A stretch of DNA of 33,361 nucleotides, taken from assembly GCA_045660125.1 (NCBI GenBank), contig JAZRDG010000042.1, positions 1-33,361 on the forward strand, given 5' to 3'. This DNA comes from SVQP01 sp045660125 (GTDB lineage: Bacteria > Bacillota > Clostridia > Oscillospirales > CAG-272). Positions 6,659 through 14,721 of the stretch are shown piece by piece. The translations under genes were made by a program, and so were the position numbers. Within the stretch, counting starts at the first letter, position 1. Each line of letters starts with the position of its first letter. Under the pieces are notes generated by a model. The model did not search any database. It was given only the letters and a program-made list of their open reading frames with translations, and was not told the origin of the DNA.

Positions 6659-7717
6659 TCAAAGTATGCCTGCCGAAACTGCCATTTCGGATATGGCGAT
6701 ACGTAAATTGGCGTTTCTTTGCGCAATGCTTTCCAAGGCGTTATCCACGGCGCAAAGCATGCGCAGCAGATCCTGCACGCTAAAGCGCAGCGAGCACTCC
6801 ATAGCGGTGTCGCGGTCGGTGAAAAAGCAGAGCGGCACGGTGGTGGGATCGCAGCGTCGCACCGCGATCAGATCACGCAAAGCGCGCATCAGCGTTTCCA
6901 GCCTGTAAGCAACCTCATCGCGCTTGAGCTCTGCGCGACCGTCCTCTTTTCGGATGCCGTAGGGAAGCAGGGCGCGAATGACGCCATCTCCCTTGGAGGG
7001 TGCTGCACGCAGCAGCTCCATGGCTGCCTGTCGCGCTTCCAGAATGGGGGCACTTTGCTTAGGTGAGAGCAGATCGAGCGCCTTGCCGATGCTGCCGTCT
7101 GCTGCCATGAGCAGCTGCTCAAGATCGTTGCCGCTTGGCAGATTGGTTCCTTGGGGGGCGTGCTTGGTTACGTAACTGTGCACGGTTTCAAGCGGCAGGG
7201 GCGAGAGTCTGTAAATCGGTGCGCGGGAGCGAATGGTCTCCAGCAGATTGCTCGCGTCCTCGCAAAGCAGTAAAAACAGCACGTAGGAGGGCGGCTCCTC
7301 CAAGGTCAGAAGCAGCGCGTTTTGCGCCTGCTGGTTCATGGTGTGCGCGTCCTCAATGATGTAAACCTTGGTGTCAAGGTCATTGGGAGCGGTCAGCACG
7401 TCGGTGCGCAAATGGCGCACGGCGTCCACGGTAAGCTGTGCTTTGCCTTTTTCTCTGCCGACCGTGATCACGTCGGGGGATTTGCCCTCAAGTATCTTTT
7501 TGCAGTTTTTGCAAGTACCGCAGGGGAGCGGAAGGCTCTCGTCGTTTTTACATAGGCAGCTTTGCGCGGCTGCAAGCTGCAGCGCAAGCGTGTGCTTACC
7601 CATGCCGTAGCGTCCTTCCAGGATGTAGGCGTGCGAAAGCTTGCCTGCAAGTATATCGTTGCCAAAGCGCGCGCGCAGGGTATCGTTGCCCCACAGGCGC
7701 GGGAACGTCTGTTTCAT
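6659..7717 (-). CDS. holB: DNA polymerase III delta' subunit
   Basis: A 352-residue clamp-loader subunit of the AAA+ family that helps load the sliding clamp on DNA. The N-terminal domain shows a P-loop-like GRYGMGKH (residues 35-42), a zinc module with C54, C66, C69 and C72 (PCGTCKNC), the IIEDAHTMNQQAQNALLLTL Walker B region and a sensor region IRSRAP. Length is normal. The ATG at 7717 follows GGAGG by 6 bases; a frame from 7744 adds nine residues but starts before the ribosome binding site. It heads a minus-strand unit with ricT and has a consensus promoter at 7750-7778. Confidence 0.92.
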   Translation of the reverse strand: MKQTFPRLWGNDTLRARFGNDILAGKLSHAYILEGRYGMGKHTLALQLAAAQSCLCKNDESLPLPCGTCKNCKKILEGKSPDVITVGREKGKAQLTVDAVRHLRTDVLTAPNDLDTKVYIIEDAHTMNQQAQNALLLTLEEPPSYVLFLLLCEDASNLLETIRSRAPIYRLSPLPLETVHSYVTKHAPQGTNLPSGNDLEQLLMAADGSIGKALDLLSPKQSAPILEARQAAMELLRAAPSKGDGVIRALLPYGIRKEDGRAELKRDEVAYRLETLMRALRDLIAVRRCDPTTVPLCFFTDRDTAMECSLRFSVQDLLRMLCAVDNALESIAQRNANLRIAISEMAVSAGIL

Positions 7718-7749
7718 CGCAAACCTCCGCATACAAAAATCCACCTTAC

Positions 7750-7778
7750 AGTATAACAGATAATTGCGTGTTTGTCAA
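7750..7778 (-). promoter_or_regulatory. Consensus promoter of holB-ricT
   Basis: On the minus strand TTGACA (7773-7778) and TATACT (7750-7755) with a 17-bp spacer, ending 32 bases before the holB ATG. Confidence 0.85.
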
Positions 7779-7804
7779 GAAGAAAAAGTTAGTTTGTGCA
7801 AAGG

Positions 7805-7902
7805 CGGGCGATCACTGATCGCCCCTACGATTGATCGTGTTGAGGTTTTAGCACTATAGAACCACAACGCACACATCTGTAGGGGCGATCAGTGATCGCC
7901 CG
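7805..7902. repeat. Inverted-repeat element with perfect 24-bp arms
   Basis: The arm CGGGCGATCACTGATCGCCC plus CTAC (7805-7828) recurs as its exact reverse complement at 7879-7902; the similarity continues outward, imperfectly, for about 20 more bases on each side (7785-7804 and 7903-7922). Each arm is itself partly palindromic around GATCACTGATC. The 50-bp centre has no visible coding content. It has the form of a small non-autonomous mobile or REP-like element. A related GCGGGCGATCA core occurs at 24462-24538. Confidence 0.85.
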
Positions 7903-7930
7903 TTCCTGCGCAAACAACTTTTTTGCGAAA

Positions 7931-7961
7931 ATAAAACCGCCACCGTGTTCGCGGTGGCGGT
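7931..7961 (-). terminator. Terminator of the small membrane protein gene
   Basis: On the minus strand ACCGCCACCG (7961-7952) pairs with CGGTGGCGGT (7945-7936), followed by TTTTAT. It is nearly identical to the hairpin at 8595-8625. Confidence 0.88.
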
Positions 7962-7966
7962 GAGTA

Positions 7967-8509
7967 TCAGAAATCGTCGGTATATTGGGCGGCAAACGCC
8001 AAAAACTCATGGACGTTGACTGTCATTGCGCCAAGCTTATAGGTGCTGCCGTCATGCAGGGAGACCACGAGTCTGCCCTTGCGATCAAGTGTTACGTTTT
8101 GCAGCTCGGTCGGCGAGAGAATGACCAGCTCATCCTGCCTGGGCAGCTTTAAGACGACTGCATCGTCGCAAAAGGACACTGAACCGCCTTTGTAGCGATA
8201 ACAGAGAATTGCGGAATTCATCGATGCCAGCGCAATCAAAAAGGCTATGATGGTCGGGTACAGTATAAAAGTATCCCCCTCTATAATAAAAGCAAACATG
8301 CAAACCGCTCCCATAAATGCCGCCATACAACTGTATGCAAGGAGCAGAAGGGAGATGCCTTTGCCCACTGTGTTGCAAACGCGGCGATTTTTGGATGTCT
8401 TGCGTTTGTTCTTTTTTATGAGGGATGTGATGAGCGCGCCTATCAAAATGGTAAGTAATCCTGTGCCAAGCAAGCAGCCTGCGATCAGGAGCATGTCGCG
8501 AAGTTCCAT
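7967..8509 (-). CDS. Small membrane protein of unknown function
   Basis: A 180-residue protein I do not recognise. It has about three membrane segments (residues about 5-30, 52-76 and 80-103); a basic stretch, KKNKRKTSKNRR, lies between the first two. A C-terminal soluble part of about 75 residues looks beta-rich (SFCDDAVVLKL, LVILSPTELQNVTL, GRLVVSLHDG) and faintly recalls bacterial PH-like domains that follow membrane helices; this is a guess. GAGGAGG is 7 bases before the ATG at 8509. It is a single-gene unit: a consensus promoter lies upstream and a strong terminator downstream. Neighbours give no clue to its role. Confidence 0.8.
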   Translation of the reverse strand: MELRDMLLIAGCLLGTGLLTILIGALITSLIKKNKRKTSKNRRVCNTVGKGISLLLLAYSCMAAFMGAVCMFAFIIEGDTFILYPTIIAFLIALASMNSAILCYRYKGGSVSFCDDAVVLKLPRQDELVILSPTELQNVTLDRKGRLVVSLHDGSTYKLGAMTVNVHEFLAFAAQYTDDF

Positions 8510-8546
8510 ACAAACCTCCTCTGCTACGGAAAAACCGCTTTTTTCC

Positions 8547-8575
8547 ATTATACCACATTGGATTCGGATTGTCAA
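8547..8575 (-). promoter_or_regulatory. Perfect consensus promoter of the small membrane protein gene
   Basis: On the minus strand TTGACA (8570-8575), a 17-bp spacer and TATAAT (8547-8552): both hexamers match the sigma-A consensus exactly. Confidence 0.9.
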
Positions 8576-8594
8576 GAGGTACTCTGAGCCGTCA

Positions 8595-8625
8595 ATAAAA
8601 CCGCCACCGTGCTCGCGGTGGCGGT
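8595..8625 (-). terminator. Terminator of the Gld-type ABC operon
   Basis: On the minus strand ACCGCCACCG (8625-8616) pairs with CGGTGGCGGT (8609-8600), followed by TTTTATT. It differs from the 7931-7961 terminator only in the loop. Confidence 0.88.
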
Positions 8626-8646
8626 TGGTATTTGAGATTTTGGGGA

Positions 8647-10521
8647 TTATTTCCGCTTTCTCTGAACGCAGATCACGATACCCGTAATCAGTGCGCCCAA
8701 GGGCAGGATCACGATGCCCAGCGCGGCAATGCCGATCATAAAGCCCCAGTGCATATCCAGCGTGCCGCCAAGGTCAATGGCGGGGATATCGGTGTAGGTG
8801 GACTTGAAGGCTTGCGTGCCGCCCGAGAAATCCACAGCGCCGTACAAAAATCCGTAATTGTACTTGTAGACCTCTTCCGCTACGTCCTTGGAGTAGCTGT
8901 CCGCAAAGCCGAACCATACGATGCTGCCTACCTTGTCGCCCGTGGTGACGGTTGCGCTGATTGCCATGGTATGCTTTGCAGCGGTGGGATCGGTGGAAAG
9001 GTAACCCTTATCCGAGGTGGTCGCGATGGGCGTGACGCTCACGCCTGCGGTTTCGGTGTGGGTAATGGGATGCGCGCCCACGATCAGCATCTGATAATTG
9101 TATTTGTTTTGACTTTGCTGCTGATATTGCTGTTGGAAGTATTGAGCGTATGCTTGGTACAAGGAGTTGCCTGATTTTTCATATTCTTGCATGGCAGCCA
9201 TGTAATTAGCATAGATTTCGCTAAGCACAGCAAGGTGAATAATTTCGTCTGCAGAGGCTACCAGCGAGTGCTTGGAATCGGGCAGGACGAACAGGTAATC
9301 CTCAGGATAGGTCACCGCCTCGGTGCCTGTTTCGGTGCCGGTCTCGGTTGCTGCCTCGGTGGTCTGCTCCTCTGCCTGAGGTGCTGCCTCAGCCTCGGTG
9401 CCGGCTTCGGTTTCTGCCTCGGTGCCCGTTTCCTTTTCGGTGGAGCCTTCGGTGCCGTCCTCAAGGTACTTGTTATAGGTCAGCGAGTCGTCCAGCACGA
9501 TGGCGTCCTTGGCAGCAAGTCCGTAGCCGCCAAGCAGCGCGGACAGGTTTGCAAGGCTTGCATCATCGGGCGTGGTATTCAGGATCAGCGAGCCGCCGTT
9601 TGCAATAAAATCGGCAATCAGCTGCTTTTCCTTTTCGGTAATATCGGTTTTGGGATCGTTGAGCACCAGCGTAGCAGCGTTTTCGGGAATGCTGCCCGTC
9701 TTATCAAGGTCGATCAGGAAATAGCGAATGCTCAGATCGTCCAGATACATCTTGGTAAAGTTCTCGGAAAGCTCTGCTTCGCCGTGACCCGTCAAAATGT
9801 AGGTGGTGGGAATTGCCTCGGTGGTCACGTAATCGGTTGCCGCCGTGATCATGGCATCGGCGTACCAGTAGCGATTTGCGCCGTTTGCAATGTCCATATA
9901 GGCGGTGTAGAAGTCGGTGATCTTGTAGTACTGCTTGACTGCGCTGTTGGCGTAAGCAATGGCAGCGTCCTCGCCGTACATTTGCGCATACTGATCGGCA
10001 ACGCTTACCCAACCCTCGTATACGGTAAGCAGATCGGCATAGGACAGGAGAACGTCATCGGCAGGGAAGTAATACTTGAACAGCTCGTCGTAAGAGATCA
10101 CGTCGTAGCGTTCCTTGCCCTCAATGATCAGGCTGGAGCCCGAGAGCGCGTAGTTGGAATACTTGGAAATGAATTCGGTGTCGCCCATGTCTACGTACGT
10201 GACGGTAACGTGCTCCGAAAGGCGCGCGTATCTGTCAAGCATGACGCGGAATTTGGCTGCGTATTCGTAGTCATAGGTCATATCGGGGTCTGCTACGTAG
10301 TAAATGGTTACGTCCTGGTCAAGCTTTTTGAAAAAGCTCTTTGCGGTTGCGCTGATCGAGAAAGCGTCGCTGGAGTCGGCTACGAAGTTGGTCCAGGTGC
10401 GGGGGAGTAAGCCCACGCCCACGTTCAAGAGGATCAGCACGGCAAGAATGGCGGCTGTGATGATCGCCATGCGCGTGCCCTTGACCGAGCGCTTGATTTT
10501 TTGTGTATTCTGTTGATCCAT
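8647..10521 (-). CDS. Gld-type ABC transporter auxiliary protein (GldG-like)
   Basis: A 624-residue membrane-anchored protein of the GldG/ABC-auxiliary family. An N-terminal hydrophobic segment (about residues 18-39) is followed by a large extracytoplasmic region and a C-terminal membrane helix (about 595-618) with a basic tail (QRKRK). Family-like parts are FFKKLDQDVTIYYVADPD, YILTGHGEAELSE and IADFIANGGSLILNTTPD. Residues about 355-404 are a low-complexity Thr/Glu/Ala linker with many TETGTE-type units, and about 455-480 are Gln/Tyr-rich (FQQQYQQQSQ). It is last in an operon after an ATPase and a permease, 16 bases behind the permease, with GGAGGTGA before its ATG. In Bacteroidota the family supports gliding; in Clostridia the substrate is unknown. 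Confidence 0.85.
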   Translation of the reverse strand: MDQQNTQKIKRSVKGTRMAIITAAILAVLILLNVGVGLLPRTWTNFVADSSDAFSISATAKSFFKKLDQDVTIYYVADPDMTYDYEYAAKFRVMLDRYARLSEHVTVTYVDMGDTEFISKYSNYALSGSSLIIEGKERYDVISYDELFKYYFPADDVLLSYADLLTVYEGWVSVADQYAQMYGEDAAIAYANSAVKQYYKITDFYTAYMDIANGANRYWYADAMITAATDYVTTEAIPTTYILTGHGEAELSENFTKMYLDDLSIRYFLIDLDKTGSIPENAATLVLNDPKTDITEKEKQLIADFIANGGSLILNTTPDDASLANLSALLGGYGLAAKDAIVLDDSLTYNKYLEDGTEGSTEKETGTEAETEAGTEAEAAPQAEEQTTEAATETGTETGTEAVTYPEDYLFVLPDSKHSLVASADEIIHLAVLSEIYANYMAAMQEYEKSGNSLYQAYAQYFQQQYQQQSQNKYNYQMLIVGAHPITHTETAGVSVTPIATTSDKGYLSTDPTAAKHTMAISATVTTGDKVGSIVWFGFADSYSKDVAEEVYKYNYGFLYGAVDFSGGTQAFKSTYTDIPAIDLGGTLDMHWGFMIGIAALGIVILPLGALITGIVICVQRKRK

Positions 10522-10537
10522 ATCAAGTCACCTCCGA

Positions 10538-11443
10538 TCAGTTGTTCCAGCGTCTTTTCTCCAGCGACTGTACGGTCATGTACACGCAGAAGAAAATGGC
10601 AGATGCGAAAAATACCAGACCGCCAAGGCTGAACGCGCCCAGCGTCATGGAAGAAAAGGTTGCAAAGGCGGAAAGGTAGGTCAGCACCTTGGCAAACAAG
10701 CCCACAAAGGCTTCGGTCCAGATCACGTAAGCACCGGACAGGGGGATGATCAGGGCTGCTGCCGCGATCATGCCGATCATGGCACTCTTGGAAAGCAAGC
10801 CTGCCACCAGCGCAAACAGCGCGCAAAGCAGGATGAGTGCGATAAAGGAGACCAGCGAAGCGGAATTCGGGAGCAGGGAATCTACGGCTGCGGCAAGAAT
10901 GACCGCGTAATCCATAAAGTACAGCACAAGCACTGCTGCAAAGCCGCCAACGGCTGCCAGCACCACGCTATCGGTCAGCGAGGAGATGAACATGCAAATG
11001 GCAATCAGCAATGCGCCCAGCAAAAGGTAGGAAATACCTGCCACCAGCGAGCTGCCGATAGAGCCGAGCAGCACCGAGCCGTTCGAGAACAGGCGCAGCA
11101 CCAAGCCAAACAGGGCAGTGACCGCAACGGGAATGCCGAACACGCTGAGCATTGCAAGGTACTTGCCAAGCACGATCTCGACAGGCTTGATGGGCAGCGA
11201 GAGCAAGAACATGTCGGTTTTATTGCGTCGCTCCTCTGCAAAGGAACGCATGGTCAGCACGGGGATCAGGAAAATGGACATAAACGCCATATCCGAGAAG
11301 GTGTACGCCATCTCGGCGGTGGAGTTGAGCAGGTTGTTCATGGTCACGTATATGCCGATGACGCAAAGCGTAAAGGCTAAGTAAACGTAACCGTACATGC
11401 TGCCGAAATAAGAGCGGAGCTCGCGTTTGTAAATGGCTTTCAT
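10538..11443 (-). CDS. ABC transporter permease, ABC-2 type (GldF-like)
   Basis: A 301-residue inner-membrane protein with six hydrophobic segments, typical of ABC-2 permeases. The start MKAIYKRELRSYFGSMYGYVYLA is the usual amphipathic coupling region, and ERRNKTDMFLLSLPIKPVEIVLGKYLA is the characteristic cytoplasmic stretch between helices 2 and 3. The ATG overlaps the end of the ATPase gene by 4 bases, so synthesis is likely coupled. With the ATPase upstream and the GldG-like protein downstream it forms a three-part exporter of unknown cargo. Length is normal. Confidence 0.88.
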   Translation of the reverse strand: MKAIYKRELRSYFGSMYGYVYLAFTLCVIGIYVTMNNLLNSTAEMAYTFSDMAFMSIFLIPVLTMRSFAEERRNKTDMFLLSLPIKPVEIVLGKYLAMLSVFGIPVAVTALFGLVLRLFSNGSVLLGSIGSSLVAGISYLLLGALLIAICMFISSLTDSVVLAAVGGFAAVLVLYFMDYAVILAAAVDSLLPNSASLVSFIALILLCALFALVAGLLSKSAMIGMIAAAALIIPLSGAYVIWTEAFVGLFAKVLTYLSAFATFSSMTLGAFSLGGLVFFASAIFFCVYMTVQSLEKRRWNN

Positions 11444-12468
11444 TGCTCGTTACCTCCGTTCTGCTGCTCGCTGACGCTGCCAAGCAGCTTTTCGCGGCGC
11501 TTTTTGTCGCGCAGGGCGCGCTTGTCGGGGGTGCCTTGGGTCTTATCGGTCAGAGAAAGGAATACCTGCTCCAGATTTGCGGTCTGCTGCTCAACGTTGA
11601 TCACGGCGCAGCGGCGCTCCGCCATGGCAAAGAACAGCTCGTCGCGAATATCCAGCCCACGGGGCAGCTCCAGCTCCAGATCCACAATGCCGTCCTTGTC
11701 CGAGAGCACGTGGCACGCGCGGACGTTGGGGTACGCGGAAATCACGCTCTGGATGGTCTCGCGCTGACCCTTGATGCTCATGCGCAGGGTACTGGAGTCG
11801 CCTGCGCGGCTTTCCAGCTCCTCAAGCGAGCAGTCTGCTACCACCTTGCCGCGCGAGATAATGATGATGTGATCGCACACCTCGCGGATCTCGGCTAAGA
11901 TATGGCTGGAGAGAATGACCGTTTTGCTCTCGCCCAGGCGGCGGATGAGCGCGCGGATATCAATGATCTGCTGCGGGTCAAGACCTACGGTAGGCTCGTC
12001 CAGAATAATGACGTCGGGGTTACCCAGCATCGCCTGCGCAATGCCAACGCGCTGCTTGTATCCCTTGGAAAGTCCTGCGATCAGTCTGTCCTTCATGTGC
12101 GTAATGCCGGTCTGCTCCATGACCTCGTTGACCTGCTTGTCCACGCGGTTGGGGTTGACGCCCTTTGCCTCGGCAACAAAGCGCAAATATTCCAAAGGCG
12201 TCATGTCGGCGTAAAGCGGGGGGATCTCGGGCAGGTAACCGATCTGCTTTTTCGCCTCAATGGGGTCGTTGCAGATGTCGCAGCCGTTGACCAGCACCGT
12301 GCCCTCGGTTGCCGCAAGGCTGCCTGCGATAATGTTCATGGTGGTGGATTTTCCCGCGCCGTTCGGGCCGAGGAATCCGTAGATCCTGCCGTTTCGGATC
12401 TTGAAGCTGACGTCGTCAACCGCGACGTTGCTTCCGTATTTTTTGGTGAGATTCTTTACCTCAATCAA
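11440..12468 (-). CDS. ABC transporter ATP-binding protein (GldA-like)
   Basis: A 342-residue ATPase that should power the permease encoded after it. Walker A GPNGAGKST is at residues 34-42; the signature LSKGYKQRVG, Walker B VIILDEPTVGLDP and the switch His in ILSSHI are all present. The C-terminal about 120 residues form the extra domain common in ABC-2 exporters (DUF4162-like), ending in a charged tail (DKRALRDKKRREKLLG). The start codon is TTG at 12466-12468, with GGAGG 8 bases upstream; the next residues (IEVKNLTKKYG) match the usual start of such ATPases. The operon is divergent from the glycogen operon, with about 260 bases between the coding regions. Confidence 0.92.
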   Translation of the reverse strand: MIEVKNLTKKYGSNVAVDDVSFKIRNGRIYGFLGPNGAGKSTTMNIIAGSLAATEGTVLVNGCDICNDPIEAKKQIGYLPEIPPLYADMTPLEYLRFVAEAKGVNPNRVDKQVNEVMEQTGITHMKDRLIAGLSKGYKQRVGIAQAMLGNPDVIILDEPTVGLDPQQIIDIRALIRRLGESKTVILSSHILAEIREVCDHIIIISRGKVVADCSLEELESRAGDSSTLRMSIKGQRETIQSVISAYPNVRACHVLSDKDGIVDLELELPRGLDIRDELFFAMAERRCAVINVEQQTANLEQVFLSLTDKTQGTPDKRALRDKKRREKLLGSVSEQQNGGNEQ

Positions 12469-12659
12469 GGTCGTATCCTCCGTTATGAAGATGTATGAAT
12501 AAATACTTTTTATATTATAACATATCTTTGCGTCAAGAAAGTGTTATGAATTTGAATGTTTTTTGAACGTCTGTTCATAAACAGTGAAAACATGGACAAA
12601 TTGGCTACAAATGCACTTGAAATTTGTGCGATATTAAGAAGAAATCGACATTTCACGCA

Positions 12660-12688
12660 TTGACAGGCGAGGAGAAATGTGTTATAAT
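12660..12688 (+). promoter_or_regulatory. glgBp: Perfect consensus promoter of the glycogen operon
   Basis: TTGACA (12660-12665), 17-bp spacer, TATAAT (12683-12688). The start of transcription is expected near 12695, about 38 bases before the glgB start. No other strong promoter is seen before the genes that follow. The divergent intergenic region 12469-12659 is AT-rich; I see no convincing operator in it. Confidence 0.9.
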
Positions 12689-12732
12689 TTAAGGTGGTAT
12701 ATAAGATGCATAACTATGGGAGGTGAATGCCT

Positions 12733-14637
12733 ATGGCAACAACGCACGGTGAACTGGACAGGTACCTGTTTCACCAGGGCACGTTGGGGTATGCGTATGA
12801 TTACCTTGGAGCGCATCGCGCCAAGGACGGCTATTATTTCCGCGTATGGGCACCCAATGCAGATGCGGTTTGGGTGAGCGGTGATTTCAATAACTGGGAG
12901 CTGACCGCGCCCTTGCAGCGCATTACCGCTGCAGGCATTTGGGAGGCAAAGCTGCCCCCCGATGCAGTCAAGGCGGGAGATGCTTATAAATTCTGTATTG
13001 CCTCGGGTGAGCGCAGAATTTGGAAGGCAGACCCGTATGCGCGCCATTCGGAGGGTGCACCCGGTACCAATTCGCTGATCTGGGAGCAGACGCCCTATCC
13101 TTGGAAGGACGCAGCCTGGATGCGCCGCCGCAGACAAACTGCCGAGCGGTACTACCAAGCGCCCATGAATATTTACGAAATGCACCTTGGCTCGTGGCAC
13201 AGAAAGCCTGACGGCACGTATCTTTCCTATCGGGAGATCGCGGACATGCTTGCGCCGTATCTTGTGGAAATGGGATACACGCACGTGGAGCTCATGCCGG
13301 TCATGGAGCACCCGTACGACGGTTCGTGGGGCTATCAGGTATGCGGATATTATAACCCCATGCCGCGCTACGGCACGCCGGATGATTTCCGCTATTTTGT
13401 TGACACCCTGCACGGGGCAGGCATTGGCGTATTCCTGGATTGGGTGCCTGCGCATTTTCCCAAGGATGCTTACGGACTTTACGAGTTTGACGGCGAGCCG
13501 CTTTACGAATATCAGGGAGCGGACCGCATGGAAAACCGCGGTTGGGGCACGCGCTGCTTTGACGTGGGCAGGGAAGAGGTGCAATCCTTCCTGATCTCCA
13601 ACGCAACCTATTGGGCAAAGGAGTTTCACGCGGACGGACTTCGCGTGGACGCCGTGACCAGTATGCTGTATCTGGATTACGACAAACAGCCCGGCGAGTG
13701 GTTTCCCAACGTATACGGCAACAATTTTAATCTGGAATCCATCGCGTTTCTCAAAAAGCTCAACGCGCACATGCGCCGCGAATGTCCCGGTGTGCTCATG
13801 ATCGCCGAGGAGGCGACCGCGTATTCCGGCGTGACCGGCACAGGACGTGACGCGCTCGGTTTCCATATGAAATGGAATATGGGCTGGATGAACGATACGC
13901 TGTTTTACGTCAAGCAAGATCCGCTGTATCGCAAATTCCATCACGATAAGCTGACCTTCTCTTTGATGTTTGCCTTTAACGAGCGCTTCGTGCTGCCTAT
14001 CTCGCACGACGAGGTGGTGCACGGCAAAAAGTCCATGATCGACAAAATGCCGGGCGACTACTGGAAGAAGTTTGCGGGGGCGCGCGTGTTTGCTGCGTAT
14101 CAGATGCTGCATCCCGGCAAAAAGCTGACCTTTATGGGCGGCGAGATCGGACAGTTCCGCGAGTGGGCGTACGAGGGCGAGATCGAATGGTTCTTGCTTG
14201 ACGAATACGCCACACACCGCAAGCATAAGGCGTTTGTCAAGGCGCTTAATGCGTTTTACCTTGCCGAGCCGGCGCTTTGGCAGGTGGACGATTCGTTTGA
14301 CGGCTTTAAGTGGATCGATGCGGACGATAAAAACCGCAGCGTCATCAGCTTCCGCCGCATAGATAAGAACGGCAAGGAGCTGATCGTGGTGCTCAACTTT
14401 ACCCCCTCGACCTACGAGGACTTCTGGCTGCAGGTGCCCACGGACGGCACGTACACCGAGGTGTTCAATACCGATGAGACCGCGTACGGCGGCAGCGGTG
14501 TGACCAACGCGGGCGTGCAATTCCGTTCCGAAAGCGTGGGCGGCAAGCAGGCAATTCGGCTGCGCGTGCCTCCTTTGGGCGGCTGCGTGCTGCGCTGTAC
14601 CAAAAAAAGAGCGTCGGGCAAGCCCGTTCGCAGCTAA
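12733..14637 (+). CDS. glgB: 1,4-alpha-glucan branching enzyme
   Basis: A 634-residue GH13 enzyme that cuts alpha-1,4 chains and rejoins them as alpha-1,6 branches in glycogen. An N-terminal CBM48-type domain (YYFRVWAPNADAVWVSGDFN, about residues 35-55) precedes the catalytic barrel. The motifs DWVPAHFP, GLRVDAVTSMLYLDY (nucleophile D306), AEEAT (acid E359) and ISHDEVVHG (D426) are intact; the 53-residue spacing from nucleophile to acid equals that of E. coli GlgB. The ATG at 12733 is preferred, as GGAGG lies 9 bases before it; an ATG at 12727 is only 3 bases from that site. First gene of the operon, directly behind the consensus promoter. Confidence 0.95.
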   Translation: MATTHGELDRYLFHQGTLGYAYDYLGAHRAKDGYYFRVWAPNADAVWVSGDFNNWELTAPLQRITAAGIWEAKLPPDAVKAGDAYKFCIASGERRIWKADPYARHSEGAPGTNSLIWEQTPYPWKDAAWMRRRRQTAERYYQAPMNIYEMHLGSWHRKPDGTYLSYREIADMLAPYLVEMGYTHVELMPVMEHPYDGSWGYQVCGYYNPMPRYGTPDDFRYFVDTLHGAGIGVFLDWVPAHFPKDAYGLYEFDGEPLYEYQGADRMENRGWGTRCFDVGREEVQSFLISNATYWAKEFHADGLRVDAVTSMLYLDYDKQPGEWFPNVYGNNFNLESIAFLKKLNAHMRRECPGVLMIAEEATAYSGVTGTGRDALGFHMKWNMGWMNDTLFYVKQDPLYRKFHHDKLTFSLMFAFNERFVLPISHDEVVHGKKSMIDKMPGDYWKKFAGARVFAAYQMLHPGKKLTFMGGEIGQFREWAYEGEIEWFLLDEYATHRKHKAFVKALNAFYLAEPALWQVDDSFDGFKWIDADDKNRSVISFRRIDKNGKELIVVLNFTPSTYEDFWLQVPTDGTYTEVFNTDETAYGGSGVTNAGVQFRSESVGGKQAIRLRVPPLGGCVLRCTKKRASGKPVRS

Positions 14638-14721
14638 TCCAATTTTGTTTTTCACGGCATGACCGTTGAAGATATTTTATATTCATTTCCAAATACTATA
14701 AATTACGAAGGAGTGGTTCTT

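Noticed and set aside
12514..12536. TATAAT with TTGACG upstream as promoter of the ABC operon
   Set aside because: The spacer would be only 11 bp, and no good -35 lies 17 bp from the TATAAT. A promoter is needed somewhere here, but I cannot place it.
12682..14655. Long open frame on the minus strand opposite glgB (about 650 codons)
   Set aside because: It lies fully antisense to a gene with intact GH13 motifs; its translation is rich in His, Arg and Val without domain-like patterns. Codon choice in the real gene explains the lack of stops.
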